DNA of 64,000 nucleotides from Bradyrhizobium sp. U87765 SZCCT0048 (lineage in GTDB: Bacteria > Pseudomonadota > Alphaproteobacteria > Rhizobiales > Xanthobacteraceae): NCBI RefSeq assembly GCF_018131225.1, contig NZ_JAFCMM010000002.1:744001-808000 (forward strand), in the 5' to 3' direction. A model generated the notes under the pieces. That model was not told the origin of the DNA, ran no database searches, and saw only the letters and a list, made by a program, of their open reading frames with translations. Below, in pieces: positions 35,422 through 44,468 of this stretch. A program made the position numbers and the translations under genes. Within the stretch, counting starts at the first letter, position 1. Every line of letters starts with the position of its first letter.

Positions 35422-36605
35422 CAGCTCGACCTGAATGTCTTGCGGGGATCAAAGGCGTCGCGCACCGCCTCGCCGACGAAGATCAGCAGCGACAGCATGA
35501 TCGCGACCGAGAAAAACCCGGTCAGGCCGAGCCACGGCGCCTGGATGTTGGACTTGCCCTGCGACAGGAGCTCGCCGAGCGATGGTGAGCCGGGCGGCAG
35601 GCCAAAGCCGAGAAAGTCAAGCGCCGTCAGCGTCATCACCGAGGACGACACGATGAACGGCAGGAACGTCATGGTGGCGACCATGGCATTCGGCAACAGA
35701 TGGCGAAACATGATGACGCCATTGGAGACGCCGAGCGCACGCGCTGCCTGAATGTATTCGAAGTTGCGGCCGCGCAGGAATTCGGCGCGCACCAGGCCGA
35801 CCAGCGACACCCAGGAGAACAGCAGCAGGATGCCGAGCAGTACGAAGAAGCCGGGCACCAGCACCGACGACAGGATCAGGAGAAGATAAAGCGAGGGGAT
35901 CGCCGTCCAGATCTCGATCACCCTCTGGAAGATCAGGTCGGTCCAGCCGCCGAAATAGCCCTGGATGCCACCGGCGGCGACGCCGATGACCGAGGAAGCC
36001 AGCGTCAGCGCGAGACCGAACAGCACGGAAATGCGGAAACCGTAGATCAGGCGCGCGACCACGTCGCGGCCCTGGTCGTCGGTGCCGAGCCAGTTGTACT
36101 CGAGATCGCGACAGCCCTTGAGGCCCTTGCGCTCGACCACCGTCTTGCACTGCGCTTCCGTCAGCAGCCATGTCGGCTTGGATGGCGCCGGCGTCGGCAG
36201 GTCGAGATTGTGGGTGTCGTAGGAATAGCGGATCGGCGCCCAGACGATCGAACCGCCCTTGTCGGCGATCAGCTTCTGCAAATAGGGATCGCGATAGTCC
36301 GCCGCGGTCTCGAAGTCGCCGCCGAAGGTGGTCTCGGCATAGTTGACGAATGCCGGCCAGTAGAAATGTCCGTCATAGCGGATCATCAGCGGCCGGTCGT
36401 TGGCGATCAGTTCGGCGAACAGCGAAATCACGAACAGCAGCGAGAAAAGCCAGAACGACCAGTAGCCGCGGCGATTCGCCTTGAAATTCTGCCAGCGCCG
36501 CCGATTCAATGGCGACGGCGCAAAGCGACGGCGCGACATCGGCACCGCCTCCCCGAGCGGGGTGATCGTGGTGGTCTCGACCGGTTCTGGCGCAGTCACG
36601 CTCAT
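35421..36605 (-). CDS. yejE: Peptide ABC transporter permease YejE
   Basis: A 394-residue OppC-like permease. An N-terminal cytoplasmic stretch with SPLNRRRWQNFKANRRGYWS leads to the first helix; a large periplasmic loop of about 150 residues (residues 70-190) is typical of YejE; five helices follow with the EAA-type loop AARALGVSNGVIMFRHLLPN. The ATG at 36605 overlaps the yejB stop by one base (TAATG). Confidence 0.92.
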   Translation of the reverse strand: MSVTAPEPVETTTITPLGEAVPMSRRRFAPSPLNRRRWQNFKANRRGYWSFWLFSLLFVISLFAELIANDRPLMIRYDGHFYWPAFVNYAETTFGGDFETAADYRDPYLQKLIADKGGSIVWAPIRYSYDTHNLDLPTPAPSKPTWLLTEAQCKTVVERKGLKGCRDLEYNWLGTDDQGRDVVARLIYGFRISVLFGLALTLASSVIGVAAGGIQGYFGGWTDLIFQRVIEIWTAIPSLYLLLILSSVLVPGFFVLLGILLLFSWVSLVGLVRAEFLRGRNFEYIQAARALGVSNGVIMFRHLLPNAMVATMTFLPFIVSSSVMTLTALDFLGFGLPPGSPSLGELLSQGKSNIQAPWLGLTGFFSVAIMLSLLIFVGEAVRDAFDPRKTFRSS

Positions 36606-37711
36606 TACACCTCGCGCGCCTCGAAATCGATCCGCGGATCGATCCACATATAGGTCAGGTCGGACAGCAGGTTCACGACAAGCCCGACCAGCGAGAAGAT
36701 GTAGAGCGTTCCGAACACCACCGGATAGTCGCGGTTGAGAACGCTTTCGAAGCCGAGCAGGCCGAGCCCGTCCAGCGAGAAGATGGTTTCGATCAGCAGC
36801 GATCCCGAGAAGAAGGCGTGGATGAAGGCGCCGGGGAAGCCGGCGACCACGATCAGCATGGCGTTGCGGAAGATGTGATTGTAGAGCACCTGCCGCTCGC
36901 TGCAGCCCTTGGCGCGCGCGGTCATGACATATTGCTTGCGGATCTCGTCGAGGAACGAGTTCTTGGTCAGCAGCGTCATCGTGGCGAAGGCGCCGAGCGC
37001 CATCGACACCAGCGGCAGCGCCAGATGCCAGAAGTAGTCGATGATCTTCCAGTACCAGGGAAATTGCGACCAGCCGTCAGACGTCAGGCCACGCAACGGG
37101 AACAGGTCGAGGAACGATCCGCCGGCAAAAAGGATGATCAGCAGGATGGCGAACAGAAAGCCCGGAATCGCAAATCCGACGATGATGACGCCTGACGTCC
37201 AGACATCGAATCGCGAGCCGTCACGCACCGCCTTGCGGATGCCGAGCGGGATCGAGATGAGGTAGGTCAGCAGCGTCATCCAGATGCCGAGCGACATCGA
37301 CACCGGCAGCTTCTCCTTGATCAGTTGCAGCACGCTGACGTCGCGAAAATAGCTCTTGCCGAAATCGAACCGGGCGAAATTCCACAGCATCAGCGCGAAG
37401 CGCTCGGGCGCCGGCTTGTCGAAGCCGAACTGCTTCTCGAGGCTCTTGATGAAATCCGGATCGAGGCCCTGTGCGCCGCGATACTTGGAGTTCATCGCAT
37501 CCGCCGCAGCGCCCGCCTGCGGCCGGCCGACGAGATCGCCGCCACCGCCCGAGATCCGCGAGCTGGCGCCGGTATCGGCGCCGTTGAGCTGGGCGATCAC
37601 CCGCTCGACAGGGCCGCCGGGGGCGAACTGCACCACGACGAACGACACAAACAGGATCCCGAGCAGGGTCGGGATCATCAGCAGCAGGCGGCGGGCGATA
37701 TAGGCGCTCAT
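36605..37711 (-). CDS. yejB: Peptide ABC transporter permease YejB
   Basis: A 368-residue OppB-like permease starting MSAYIARRLLLMIPTLLGIL. It has six membrane helices, a periplasmic loop with GPVERVIAQLNG that is usual for YejB, and the EAA loop TARAKGCSERQVLYNHIFRN. It lies three bases after the binding-protein gene. Confidence 0.93.
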   Translation of the reverse strand: MSAYIARRLLLMIPTLLGILFVSFVVVQFAPGGPVERVIAQLNGADTGASSRISGGGGDLVGRPQAGAAADAMNSKYRGAQGLDPDFIKSLEKQFGFDKPAPERFALMLWNFARFDFGKSYFRDVSVLQLIKEKLPVSMSLGIWMTLLTYLISIPLGIRKAVRDGSRFDVWTSGVIIVGFAIPGFLFAILLIILFAGGSFLDLFPLRGLTSDGWSQFPWYWKIIDYFWHLALPLVSMALGAFATMTLLTKNSFLDEIRKQYVMTARAKGCSERQVLYNHIFRNAMLIVVAGFPGAFIHAFFSGSLLIETIFSLDGLGLLGFESVLNRDYPVVFGTLYIFSLVGLVVNLLSDLTYMWIDPRIDFEAREV

Positions 37712-37714
37712 GAA

Positions 37715-39598
37715 CTACTTCGCCTGATCGAGCTTGGCGGCCTTGGCCGCGTTGGACCACCACAGGGTCCGCTCGCCGAGCCCGGAGGAATAGCCGTCGG
37801 GATTGTAACGCGGCGGCGTCACCGGATGCTCGAACACGTCCCAGTACGCCACCGGATGATTGTTGCGGTACCACTGCGGCACCCAGTAGCGTCCGGCCCG
37901 GAACACGCGGTCGAGCGCATGGCAGGCCGTGATCAACTCGGGCCGGCTTTCGGCGCCGATGATGCGCTCGATCAGCGCATCGATCGCCGGATTGGCGACG
38001 CCCGCGAGGTTGTATGATCCCTTGGTTCTGGCCGCCTGGGACGAAAAGAATGGCCGCAGGCTGTCGCCAGGCGTCGCCGACAGGCTGAAACGCTGCATCG
38101 TGATGTCGAAGTCGAAATCCTCGACGCGTGCACGATACTGGACCGCGTCGACGACACGGAGCGTGGCCTCGATGCCGAGCACGCCGAGATTCTTGATGTA
38201 CGGCATGTGATGCGGCTGCAGCGACGGCTCGTCGATCAGGAACTCGATCCGGAAGACATCGCCATTGGCCAGCAGTCGCTTGCCGTCCTTGATCGGGAAG
38301 CCGGCTTCCTGCAGCAACTGCGACGCCTTGCGCAGCAGGGCGCGGTCCTGACCTGTGCCATCGCTGACCGGCGGCACGAACGGCTTGTCGAACACTTCGT
38401 TCGGGATCTCGCCGCGAAACGGCTCCAGCAGCTTGAGCTCGTCCGGCGAGGGCATGCCTTCCGCCATCAGGTTCGAGTTCTGAAACGGCGACACCGTGCG
38501 GGTGTAAGTGTCGTACATCAGGCTTTTGTTGGTCCACTCGAAATCGAAGGCGTTGATCAGCGCCTCGCGCGCCCGCGGATCCTTGAAGCGGTCGCGACGG
38601 GTGTTGATGAACCAGCCCTGGGCCCCCGAGGGCGTGTCGTCAGGGAGCGTCTCGCGCTTGACGCGGCCATCCTTGACGGCCGGGAAATCATACCGTGTCG
38701 CCCACACCTTTGCCGTGAACTCCTCACGGTAGAGATAGTTCTTCGCGGTGAAGCCCTCGAAGGCGACGTCACGGTCGCGATAGAACTCATAGCGCACGAC
38801 ATCGAAATTGTAGGTGCCCCGCGCCACCGGCAGGCCCGCGCCCCACCAGTCCTTGACCCGCTCGAATTCGATGAAGCGATTGACCTCGAATTTACCGATA
38901 CGGTAGGGGCCGGAGCCAAGCGGAATGTCGAGCGTCGATTCGTCGAACGCACGGCTGGCATAGTAGGCCTTCGAGAAGATCGGCAGCGCGGCGATGAAGA
39001 GCGGCACGTCGCGGGCGCGTTTTTCGGCGAAGGTCACCACCAGCGTCGCGTCGTCGACCGCCTCGACGGCGGCGACGTCACGCATCTGCTGGCTGATCAG
39101 CGGATGTCCCTTGGCCTTGAGCGTCGTCAGGGAGAATGCGGCATCGGCGGCGGTCAGCCGCGAGCCGTCGTGGAAGCGCGCTTCCGGCCGCAGCGTGAAA
39201 CGATAGACCAGCTTGTCCGGCGAGATCTCGACCGACCTGGCGAGCAGGCCGTACATCGCATCCGGCTCATCGCCGGCACGCGCCATCAGTGTGGCGAAGG
39301 TCAGGTCCATGCCCTGCGCGCCCTCGCCCTTGAGGATGTAGGCGTTGAGCGAATTGAAGGTGAAGTAGGACTGGTTGTTGGCGCGGACCGACGGGATGGT
39401 CGAGAATACACCGCCTTTCGGCGCATCCGGATTGACGTAGTCGAAATGGTGGAAGTCGGCCGGGTATTTGAGGTCGCCGAACACCGACATGCCGTGGGCG
39501 GCGGAAGTTGCCGCGACGGCCGGACGCACCAGCATGGCGGCGGCGACACCGCCGCCAAGGCGGAGCGCATCGCGGCGATTGAGCCGGAAAGTGCTCAT
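37715..39598 (-). CDS. yejA: Peptide ABC transporter binding protein YejA, copy 1
   Basis: A 627-residue periplasmic binding protein of the SBP_bac_5 family. The N-terminus is a Tat-type signal (LNRRDALRLGGGVAAAML, ending AVAA), then FDYVNPDAPKGGVFS, shared with the next gene, and the family stretch SPDKLVYRFTLRPEARFHDG. It captures peptides, in other bacteria including microcin C-like compounds. The ATG at 39598 begins the signal; the open frame before it overlaps copy 2. Confidence 0.92.
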   Translation of the reverse strand: MSTFRLNRRDALRLGGGVAAAMLVRPAVAATSAAHGMSVFGDLKYPADFHHFDYVNPDAPKGGVFSTIPSVRANNQSYFTFNSLNAYILKGEGAQGMDLTFATLMARAGDEPDAMYGLLARSVEISPDKLVYRFTLRPEARFHDGSRLTAADAAFSLTTLKAKGHPLISQQMRDVAAVEAVDDATLVVTFAEKRARDVPLFIAALPIFSKAYYASRAFDESTLDIPLGSGPYRIGKFEVNRFIEFERVKDWWGAGLPVARGTYNFDVVRYEFYRDRDVAFEGFTAKNYLYREEFTAKVWATRYDFPAVKDGRVKRETLPDDTPSGAQGWFINTRRDRFKDPRAREALINAFDFEWTNKSLMYDTYTRTVSPFQNSNLMAEGMPSPDELKLLEPFRGEIPNEVFDKPFVPPVSDGTGQDRALLRKASQLLQEAGFPIKDGKRLLANGDVFRIEFLIDEPSLQPHHMPYIKNLGVLGIEATLRVVDAVQYRARVEDFDFDITMQRFSLSATPGDSLRPFFSSQAARTKGSYNLAGVANPAIDALIERIIGAESRPELITACHALDRVFRAGRYWVPQWYRNNHPVAYWDVFEHPVTPPRYNPDGYSSGLGERTLWWSNAAKAAKLDQAK

Positions 39599-39606
39599 CG
39601 GAGCCC

Positions 39607-41535
39607 TCAAGAACGTTTGCCGATCTTTGCTGCCTTGGCCTCGTCGTACCACCAGAGTGTCGGGAATCCGGAGATGGCGTATTTCGGCATCGGCTCCGGA
39701 TGGCTGAAGCGGTCCCAGCGGGCGTAGCGCTGGAAACCGTAGGTGAACTGCGGAACGACATAGAAATTCCACAGCAGCACGCGGTCGAGCGCCTTGCAGG
39801 CGGCCACGAGTTCAACGCGGTTCGGCGCGTAGATGATGCGCTCGATCAGCGCATCCACCGCCGGGTTCTTGATGCCGGCGAGGTTGCGCGATCCCGGCTT
39901 GTCCGCCGATTGCGATCCGAAATAGTCGCGCTGCTCGTTGCCCGGCGAGAGCGACTGCGCCCAGAGGCCGGTCACGAGATCGAAGTCGAAGGCCCGCAGA
40001 CGGTTCTGATACTGCACGTCGTCGACCGTGCGCACGGTCACCGTGATGCCGAGCCGCTCGAGGTTCGGCTTGTAGAACAGGATGATGCGCTCGTCGCCCT
40101 GGTCGCGGCTGAGGAATTCGATGCTGACGGGCTTGCCTTGCGGATCGACCAGCTTGCGGTCGCGGACATCGAAGCCTGCCTCCTTGAGCAGGCGCGCGGC
40201 TTCGCGCAGGTTGCTGCGAAGCGCCTCGGCGCTACCGCCGACCGGATTGGTATAGGGCGTGGTGAAGATCTCCGGCGGGATCTTGTCGCGGAGCGGCTCC
40301 AGCAGTTGCAGCTCGAGGCCCTGCGGCAGGCCGGACGACGCCAGCTCCGTGCCTTCGAAATAGCTGTTGTCGCGGCTGTACTCGCCGGTGGAGAGCTGGC
40401 GGTTCATCTCCTCGAAGTCGAACGCGAAGTTGAAGGCGCGACGCAGCCGGACGTCGGAGAACAGCGGGCGACGAAGATTGAAGACGAAACCCTGCATCCG
40501 GCCGACGCTGTTGACCGGGAATTTCTCCTTGATCACGCGGCCGTCTCGCACGGCCGGAAAGTCATAGGCCGTCGACCATTCCTTGGCGCTGCGCTCGAGA
40601 ATCCAGTCGACCTGGTCCGCCTTGAACGCCTCCCGCGCCACGGTGTCGTCGCGGAAAAACTCATAGCGGATCTGGTCGAAGTTGTTCAGGCCGACGTTGA
40701 CCGGCAGCTTGCTGCCCCAATAGTCGGGGACACGCTCCATCACCAGCGAGCGGGCGGCGACGAAATCCTTGATACGATAGGGCCCCGAGCCCAGCGGTGG
40801 CTCCAGCATGGTCGAGCCGACGTCGCGCTTGCGCCCCTGCGCGTCCGTCCCCTCCCACCAGTGCTTGGGCAGGATCACCAGTTGGCCCGCGATGGTCGGC
40901 AGTTCGCGGTTGCCGGGCGCATCGAACACGAACTTGACGTCGCGGTCGCCGACCTTCTCGACCTTGGTGATGTGCCGATAGTAGGCGCTGTACATCGGGC
41001 TGTTGGTTTTGAAGGCGTCGAACGAGAAGATGACATCTTCCGGCGTCACCGGCTTGCCATCGTGCCAGCGTGCCTCCTTGCGCAGGCGGTAGATCACGTA
41101 GGAGCGGTCGTCCGGATAGGTCGCGGCCTCCGCGAGCAGGCCATAGTTGGTCGACACTTCATCGCGCGAATCGACCATCAGCGTTTCGTAGATCAGGCCG
41201 AGGCCGCCCGGCGGATTGCCCTTCAACCCGGCGACGACGATGTTGAAGCTGTCGAAGGTGCCGATTTCGAGCTGCCGCACGCTGCCGCCCTTCGGCGCGT
41301 CGGGATTGACATAGTCGAAGCGCTTGAAGTCCGCCGGGTACTTGATGTCGTCGAACAGCGACAGCGCGTGCCGCCAGGGCGTTCCGCCCGGCGCATCGTC
41401 GGCGCGCGCCGCGGTGACGAGAAAGGCGGCGGGGGTTGTCTGAAACAGCGGGACCGCTGCGGCGATGGCTCCGCTCTGGAGAACGCGGCGTCGGGAAATT
41501 TTCAAACAGACATTCCTGTGATTGTGCCGGTGCAT
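39607..41535 (-). CDS. yejA: Peptide ABC transporter binding protein YejA, copy 2
   Basis: A 642-residue paralogue of the preceding binding protein and first gene of the yej operon. It has its own twin-arginine signal (SRRRVLQSGAIAAAV, ending ARA), FDYVNPDAPKGGSVR, and the same ending pattern FPTLWWYDEAKAAK. Two tandem binding proteins for one permease set suggest a broader peptide range or separate expression. The ATG at 41535 gives an N-terminus MHRHNHRN before the signal; a TTG 30 bases later is an alternative. Confidence 0.9.
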   Translation of the reverse strand: MHRHNHRNVCLKISRRRVLQSGAIAAAVPLFQTTPAAFLVTAARADDAPGGTPWRHALSLFDDIKYPADFKRFDYVNPDAPKGGSVRQLEIGTFDSFNIVVAGLKGNPPGGLGLIYETLMVDSRDEVSTNYGLLAEAATYPDDRSYVIYRLRKEARWHDGKPVTPEDVIFSFDAFKTNSPMYSAYYRHITKVEKVGDRDVKFVFDAPGNRELPTIAGQLVILPKHWWEGTDAQGRKRDVGSTMLEPPLGSGPYRIKDFVAARSLVMERVPDYWGSKLPVNVGLNNFDQIRYEFFRDDTVAREAFKADQVDWILERSAKEWSTAYDFPAVRDGRVIKEKFPVNSVGRMQGFVFNLRRPLFSDVRLRRAFNFAFDFEEMNRQLSTGEYSRDNSYFEGTELASSGLPQGLELQLLEPLRDKIPPEIFTTPYTNPVGGSAEALRSNLREAARLLKEAGFDVRDRKLVDPQGKPVSIEFLSRDQGDERIILFYKPNLERLGITVTVRTVDDVQYQNRLRAFDFDLVTGLWAQSLSPGNEQRDYFGSQSADKPGSRNLAGIKNPAVDALIERIIYAPNRVELVAACKALDRVLLWNFYVVPQFTYGFQRYARWDRFSHPEPMPKYAISGFPTLWWYDEAKAAKIGKRS

Positions 41536-41680
41536 ACTGCCGGGCGTCCCCCCGGATCAGCGTCCCCAGCGATTATGTCGGTTTTTGGAAAGGTTACCAC
41601 CCCCGGGACCATCTTTGCGGCCAAAGGTCACGAGTTGGGAGCGATCAAGGGGCGGATACGCGGAAAAGGCCGACAAACGA

Positions 41681-41707
41681 AAACGGCCAGGACGAGCCCG
41701 GCCGTTT
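41681..41707 (-). terminator. Rho-independent terminator after cycM
   Basis: Read on the minus strand, AAACGGCC and GGCCGTTT form an 8-bp stem with an 11-base loop, followed by TCGTTTGTC, a T-rich tail. It lies 29 bases beyond the cycM stop and separates cycM from the yej operon. Confidence 0.7.
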
Positions 41708-41735
41708 GCAGATGACAGATTGTTGATCCCGGCGG

Positions 41736-42284
41736 TTACTTCGCCGCGGTCGGCACCGGCACGGGGTTGTCGGCCAGCGTCCGCAGATAATCGATGACGT
41801 CGGCGCGCTCGCTGTCCTTCGGCAGGCCGGCGAAGCCCATCGCGGTGCCGGCGATGTAGCCCTTCGGGTTGGCGAGGAACTTGTTGAGTTCGTCGAAGGT
41901 CCACTTGCCACCCTTGGCCTTCATCGGCGCCGAGTAATTGAAGCCGGCTTCCGACGCGCGGTCGCGATCGACGATGCCGTAGAGGTTCGGACCCACACGG
42001 TTGGGACCGCCCTTCTCGAAGGTGTGGCAAGCGGCGCATTTCTTGGCGGCCGTCGCGCCCTTCTCGACCGAAGCGGTCTGCAGCAGCTTCTCGATCGGCT
42101 CCGACGGCGCAGCCGCCGCGGCCTTCTCGCCGCCGCCGCTCTCTTCCTTCACGGCGATCTCGAAGCCCGGCTTGGCCGCCGTCTTCGGGGTGAAGACCGC
42201 GTTGGCGGTCAGATTCATCACCATCAAGACCAGGCAGGTGCCCAGAATTGCGCCCATGATCTTGTTGAGTTCAAAGGAGTCCAT
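41736..42284 (-). CDS. cycM: Membrane-anchored cytochrome c CycM
   Basis: A 182-residue class I cytochrome c that keeps its N-terminal membrane anchor (residues about 8-30, IMGAILGTCLVLMVMNLTANAV) instead of cleaving it. The haem motif is C83-A-A-C86-H87, the sixth ligand is the Met in GTAMGFAGL near residue 149. An Ala/Glu-rich linker at about 40-75 joins anchor and haem domain. In Bradyrhizobium japonicum CycM passes electrons from the bc1 complex to the aa3 oxidase. It is divergent from kdsB, an arrangement I associate with Bradyrhizobium. Confidence 0.93.
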   Translation of the reverse strand: MDSFELNKIMGAILGTCLVLMVMNLTANAVFTPKTAAKPGFEIAVKEESGGGEKAAAAAPSEPIEKLLQTASVEKGATAAKKCAACHTFEKGGPNRVGPNLYGIVDRDRASEAGFNYSAPMKAKGGKWTFDELNKFLANPKGYIAGTAMGFAGLPKDSERADVIDYLRTLADNPVPVPTAAK

Positions 42285-42503
42285 ATCGGATCAGGCCCCA
42301 CCGCCGGAAGGTCACGTTGCACGCATGCTCGGGCGCGCGAATAACGTGACTGAAAACCAAAAAACGGCCCCGAAATCAAGCATTCGCAATCGCTGCAACG
42401 AGATAACGGTTTGCCTGCGCGCTGGCAACCCGTATAACCGCCCCCGTCGCGTTGAAAACGCGCGCGAATTTCCGATTTTTCCACCTCACGCGACTTCGAC
42501 CTC

Positions 42504-43244
42504 ATGGCCCGATCCGACACCCTGCTGCTGATTCCCTCCCGCATGGCGGCCACCCGACTCGCGGGCAAGCCGCTCAAGGACATCGGCGGCGTGCCCATGA
42601 TCGTTCAGGTCTGGCGCCGTGCCCAGGAGGCGGGCATTGGCCGGGTGGTGGTGGCGACCGACACCGACGAGATCGCCGCCGCCGTCGCGGCCCATGGCGG
42701 CGAGGCCGTCATGACCAGCGCCGACCATCCCTCAGGCTCCGACCGCATCCACGAGGCGCTGACGCGGCTGGATCCGGCGGGCGAGGTCCGGATCATTGTC
42801 AACGTCCAGGGCGACCTGCCCACCATCGCCCCCTCCGACATTCGCGCGGCGCTGGGCCCGCTGGAGGATCCCGCCGTTGACATCGCCACCCTCGCCGCGG
42901 TGATCAGCAAGGACGACGAGCACACCTCCCCCAACGTGGTGAAGGTCATCGGCTCGCCGCTCGCCGCGGACCGCCTGCGGGCGCTGTATTTCACCCGGGC
43001 GACGGCACCCTACGGCGACGGGCCGCGCTACCATCACATCGGCCTCTATGCCTATCGCAGGGCGGCGCTGGCACGCTTCGTGTCGCTGCCGCCGTCCCCG
43101 CTGGAAACCCGCGAGAAGCTCGAGCAGTTGCGGGCGATCGAGGCCGGCATGCGCATCGACGTCGCGGTGGTTGACACCGTGCCGCTCGGCGTCGATACGC
43201 CCCATGACCTCGAGATCGCCCGGCAGATGCTGGGCGCCTCCTGA
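42504..43244 (+). CDS. kdsB: 3-deoxy-manno-octulosonate cytidylyltransferase
   Basis: A 246-residue CMP-Kdo synthetase, which activates Kdo for the inner core of lipopolysaccharide. Conserved stretches: LIPSRMAATRLAGKPL near the N-terminus (nucleotide binding), ATDTDEIAAAV, NVQGDLPTIAP, and HIGLYAYRRAAL with ETREKLEQLRAIEAG near the end. Cytoplasmic. It is followed by pheA after 29 bases. Confidence 0.95.
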   Translation: MARSDTLLLIPSRMAATRLAGKPLKDIGGVPMIVQVWRRAQEAGIGRVVVATDTDEIAAAVAAHGGEAVMTSADHPSGSDRIHEALTRLDPAGEVRIIVNVQGDLPTIAPSDIRAALGPLEDPAVDIATLAAVISKDDEHTSPNVVKVIGSPLAADRLRALYFTRATAPYGDGPRYHHIGLYAYRRAALARFVSLPPSPLETREKLEQLRAIEAGMRIDVAVVDTVPLGVDTPHDLEIARQMLGAS

Positions 43245-43273
43245 ACGATCATCCCGAACCCGACGAGCCGATC

Positions 43274-44122
43274 ATGAAAATCGCATTCCAGGGCGAAAAA
43301 GGCGCGAACTCCCACATCGCGATCGCCGAGGCCTACCCTGACGCCGAGGCCATGCCCTGCGCGACCTTCGAAGATGCCCTCGCCGCGATTTCCTCGGGCG
43401 AGGCCGATCTCGGCATGATTCCGATCGAGAACTCGGTCGCCGGCCGCGTTGCCGACATCCACCACCTGCTGCCGCATTCCGGGCTCTTCATCATCGGCGA
43501 GTGGTTCCTGCCGATCCGCCACCAGCTCGTCGCCCCCCGCGGCGCAACGCTGGAAGGCATCAAGACCGTGGAAAGTCACGTTCACGCCCTCGGCCAGTGC
43601 CGCAAGATCATCCGCAAACTCGGCATCAAGCCCATCGTCGCCGTCGACACCGCAGGCTCGGCCCGCGCCGTCGCCGAGCGCGGCGACAAGACCTGCGCCG
43701 CGATCTCGTCGAAGCTGGCTGCCGAAATCTACGGCCTCGACATCCTGAGCGCAGACATCGAGGACGAAGCCCATAACACCACCCGCTTCGTGGTGCTGTC
43801 GCGCAACGAAAAGTGGGCCCAGCCAAGCACCACCCCGCTGGTCACGACCTTCGTCTTCCGGGTGCGCAACCTGCCGGCGGCGCTCTACAAGGCCCTCGGC
43901 GGCTTCGCCACCAACGGCGTCAACATGACCAAGCTGGAAAGCTACATGGTGGACGGCAACTTCTTCGCCACCCAGTTCTACGCTGACGTCGACGGCCACC
44001 CCGACGACCGCTCGCTCGCCAACGCCCTGGAAGAACTGCGCTTCTTCTCCCGCGAGCTGCGGATCATCGGCGTCTACCCGGCCCATCCGTTCCGGGCGAC
44101 CTTCAGCGAATCGGCGAGCTAA
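43274..44122 (+). CDS. pheA: Prephenate dehydratase
   Basis: A 282-residue monofunctional prephenate dehydratase, converting prephenate to phenylpyruvate in phenylalanine synthesis. The catalytic domain (about 1-180) holds FQGEKGANSHIA, the IPIENSVAGRV and the NTTRFVVLSR active-site motif with Thr-Arg-Phe. The ACT regulatory domain (about 195-275) contains ALYKALGGFATNGVNMTKLES, the phenylalanine-binding part. There is no chorismate mutase domain. A large inverted repeat follows the stop. Confidence 0.95.
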   Translation: MKIAFQGEKGANSHIAIAEAYPDAEAMPCATFEDALAAISSGEADLGMIPIENSVAGRVADIHHLLPHSGLFIIGEWFLPIRHQLVAPRGATLEGIKTVESHVHALGQCRKIIRKLGIKPIVAVDTAGSARAVAERGDKTCAAISSKLAAEIYGLDILSADIEDEAHNTTRFVVLSRNEKWAQPSTTPLVTTFVFRVRNLPAALYKALGGFATNGVNMTKLESYMVDGNFFATQFYADVDGHPDDRSLANALEELRFFSRELRIIGVYPAHPFRATFSESAS

Positions 44123-44131
44123 AGCCCGGGA

Positions 44132-44182
44132 GGTGTGGGCAGAAATTTTACGAATTGATGAAATTCAACGTCTGCCCACACC
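44132..44182 (+). terminator. Large inverted repeat after pheA
   Basis: GGTGTGGGCAG (44132-44142) pairs perfectly with CTGCCCACACC (44172-44182); the 29 bases between contain a second small stem, GAATT-GATGA-AATTC. It begins nine bases after the pheA stop and is followed by CAAAGGCCGC, not a T run. It may end pheA transcription or stabilise the message end. Confidence 0.5.
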
Positions 44183-44468
44183 CAAAGGCCGCAACAAGCG
44201 CTTTTAGTTTCGAAATTTTTACTTTTGAAACAATCTTTTAATCACGCCTCGATCAATAGAAAGCCCGTCCGAAGTCCATCCCATCGCCATCGAAATTCTC
44301 TCAGATTTTCTACGAATAATGGGCTATAGTGGGCAAATTCCCACGGAAATGAGCCTCTCAATGGGCTGGGCGCGGCCGGCCCCTTGGCTTATGTTTGCGT
44401 CCCACATGGCAACACCCCGGCGTGCATGACGCGGCCGCGACCAGACGTTGCGTGGAGTTCGAAACACA
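44183..44468 (+). promoter_or_regulatory. Unusual A/T-rich region and leader before metF
   Basis: About 285 bases without a gene. The first half is strongly A/T-rich for this genome and contains an imperfect palindrome GTTTCGAAA-N7-TTTTGAAAC (about 44205-44230). The second half has GTGGG-CAAATT-CCCAC (about 44326-44342) and several further G/C-rich complementary stretches, compatible with a structured leader. I compared it by eye with SAM-II, SAH and cobalamin riboswitch consensus patterns and did not find a match. Confidence 0.4.
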
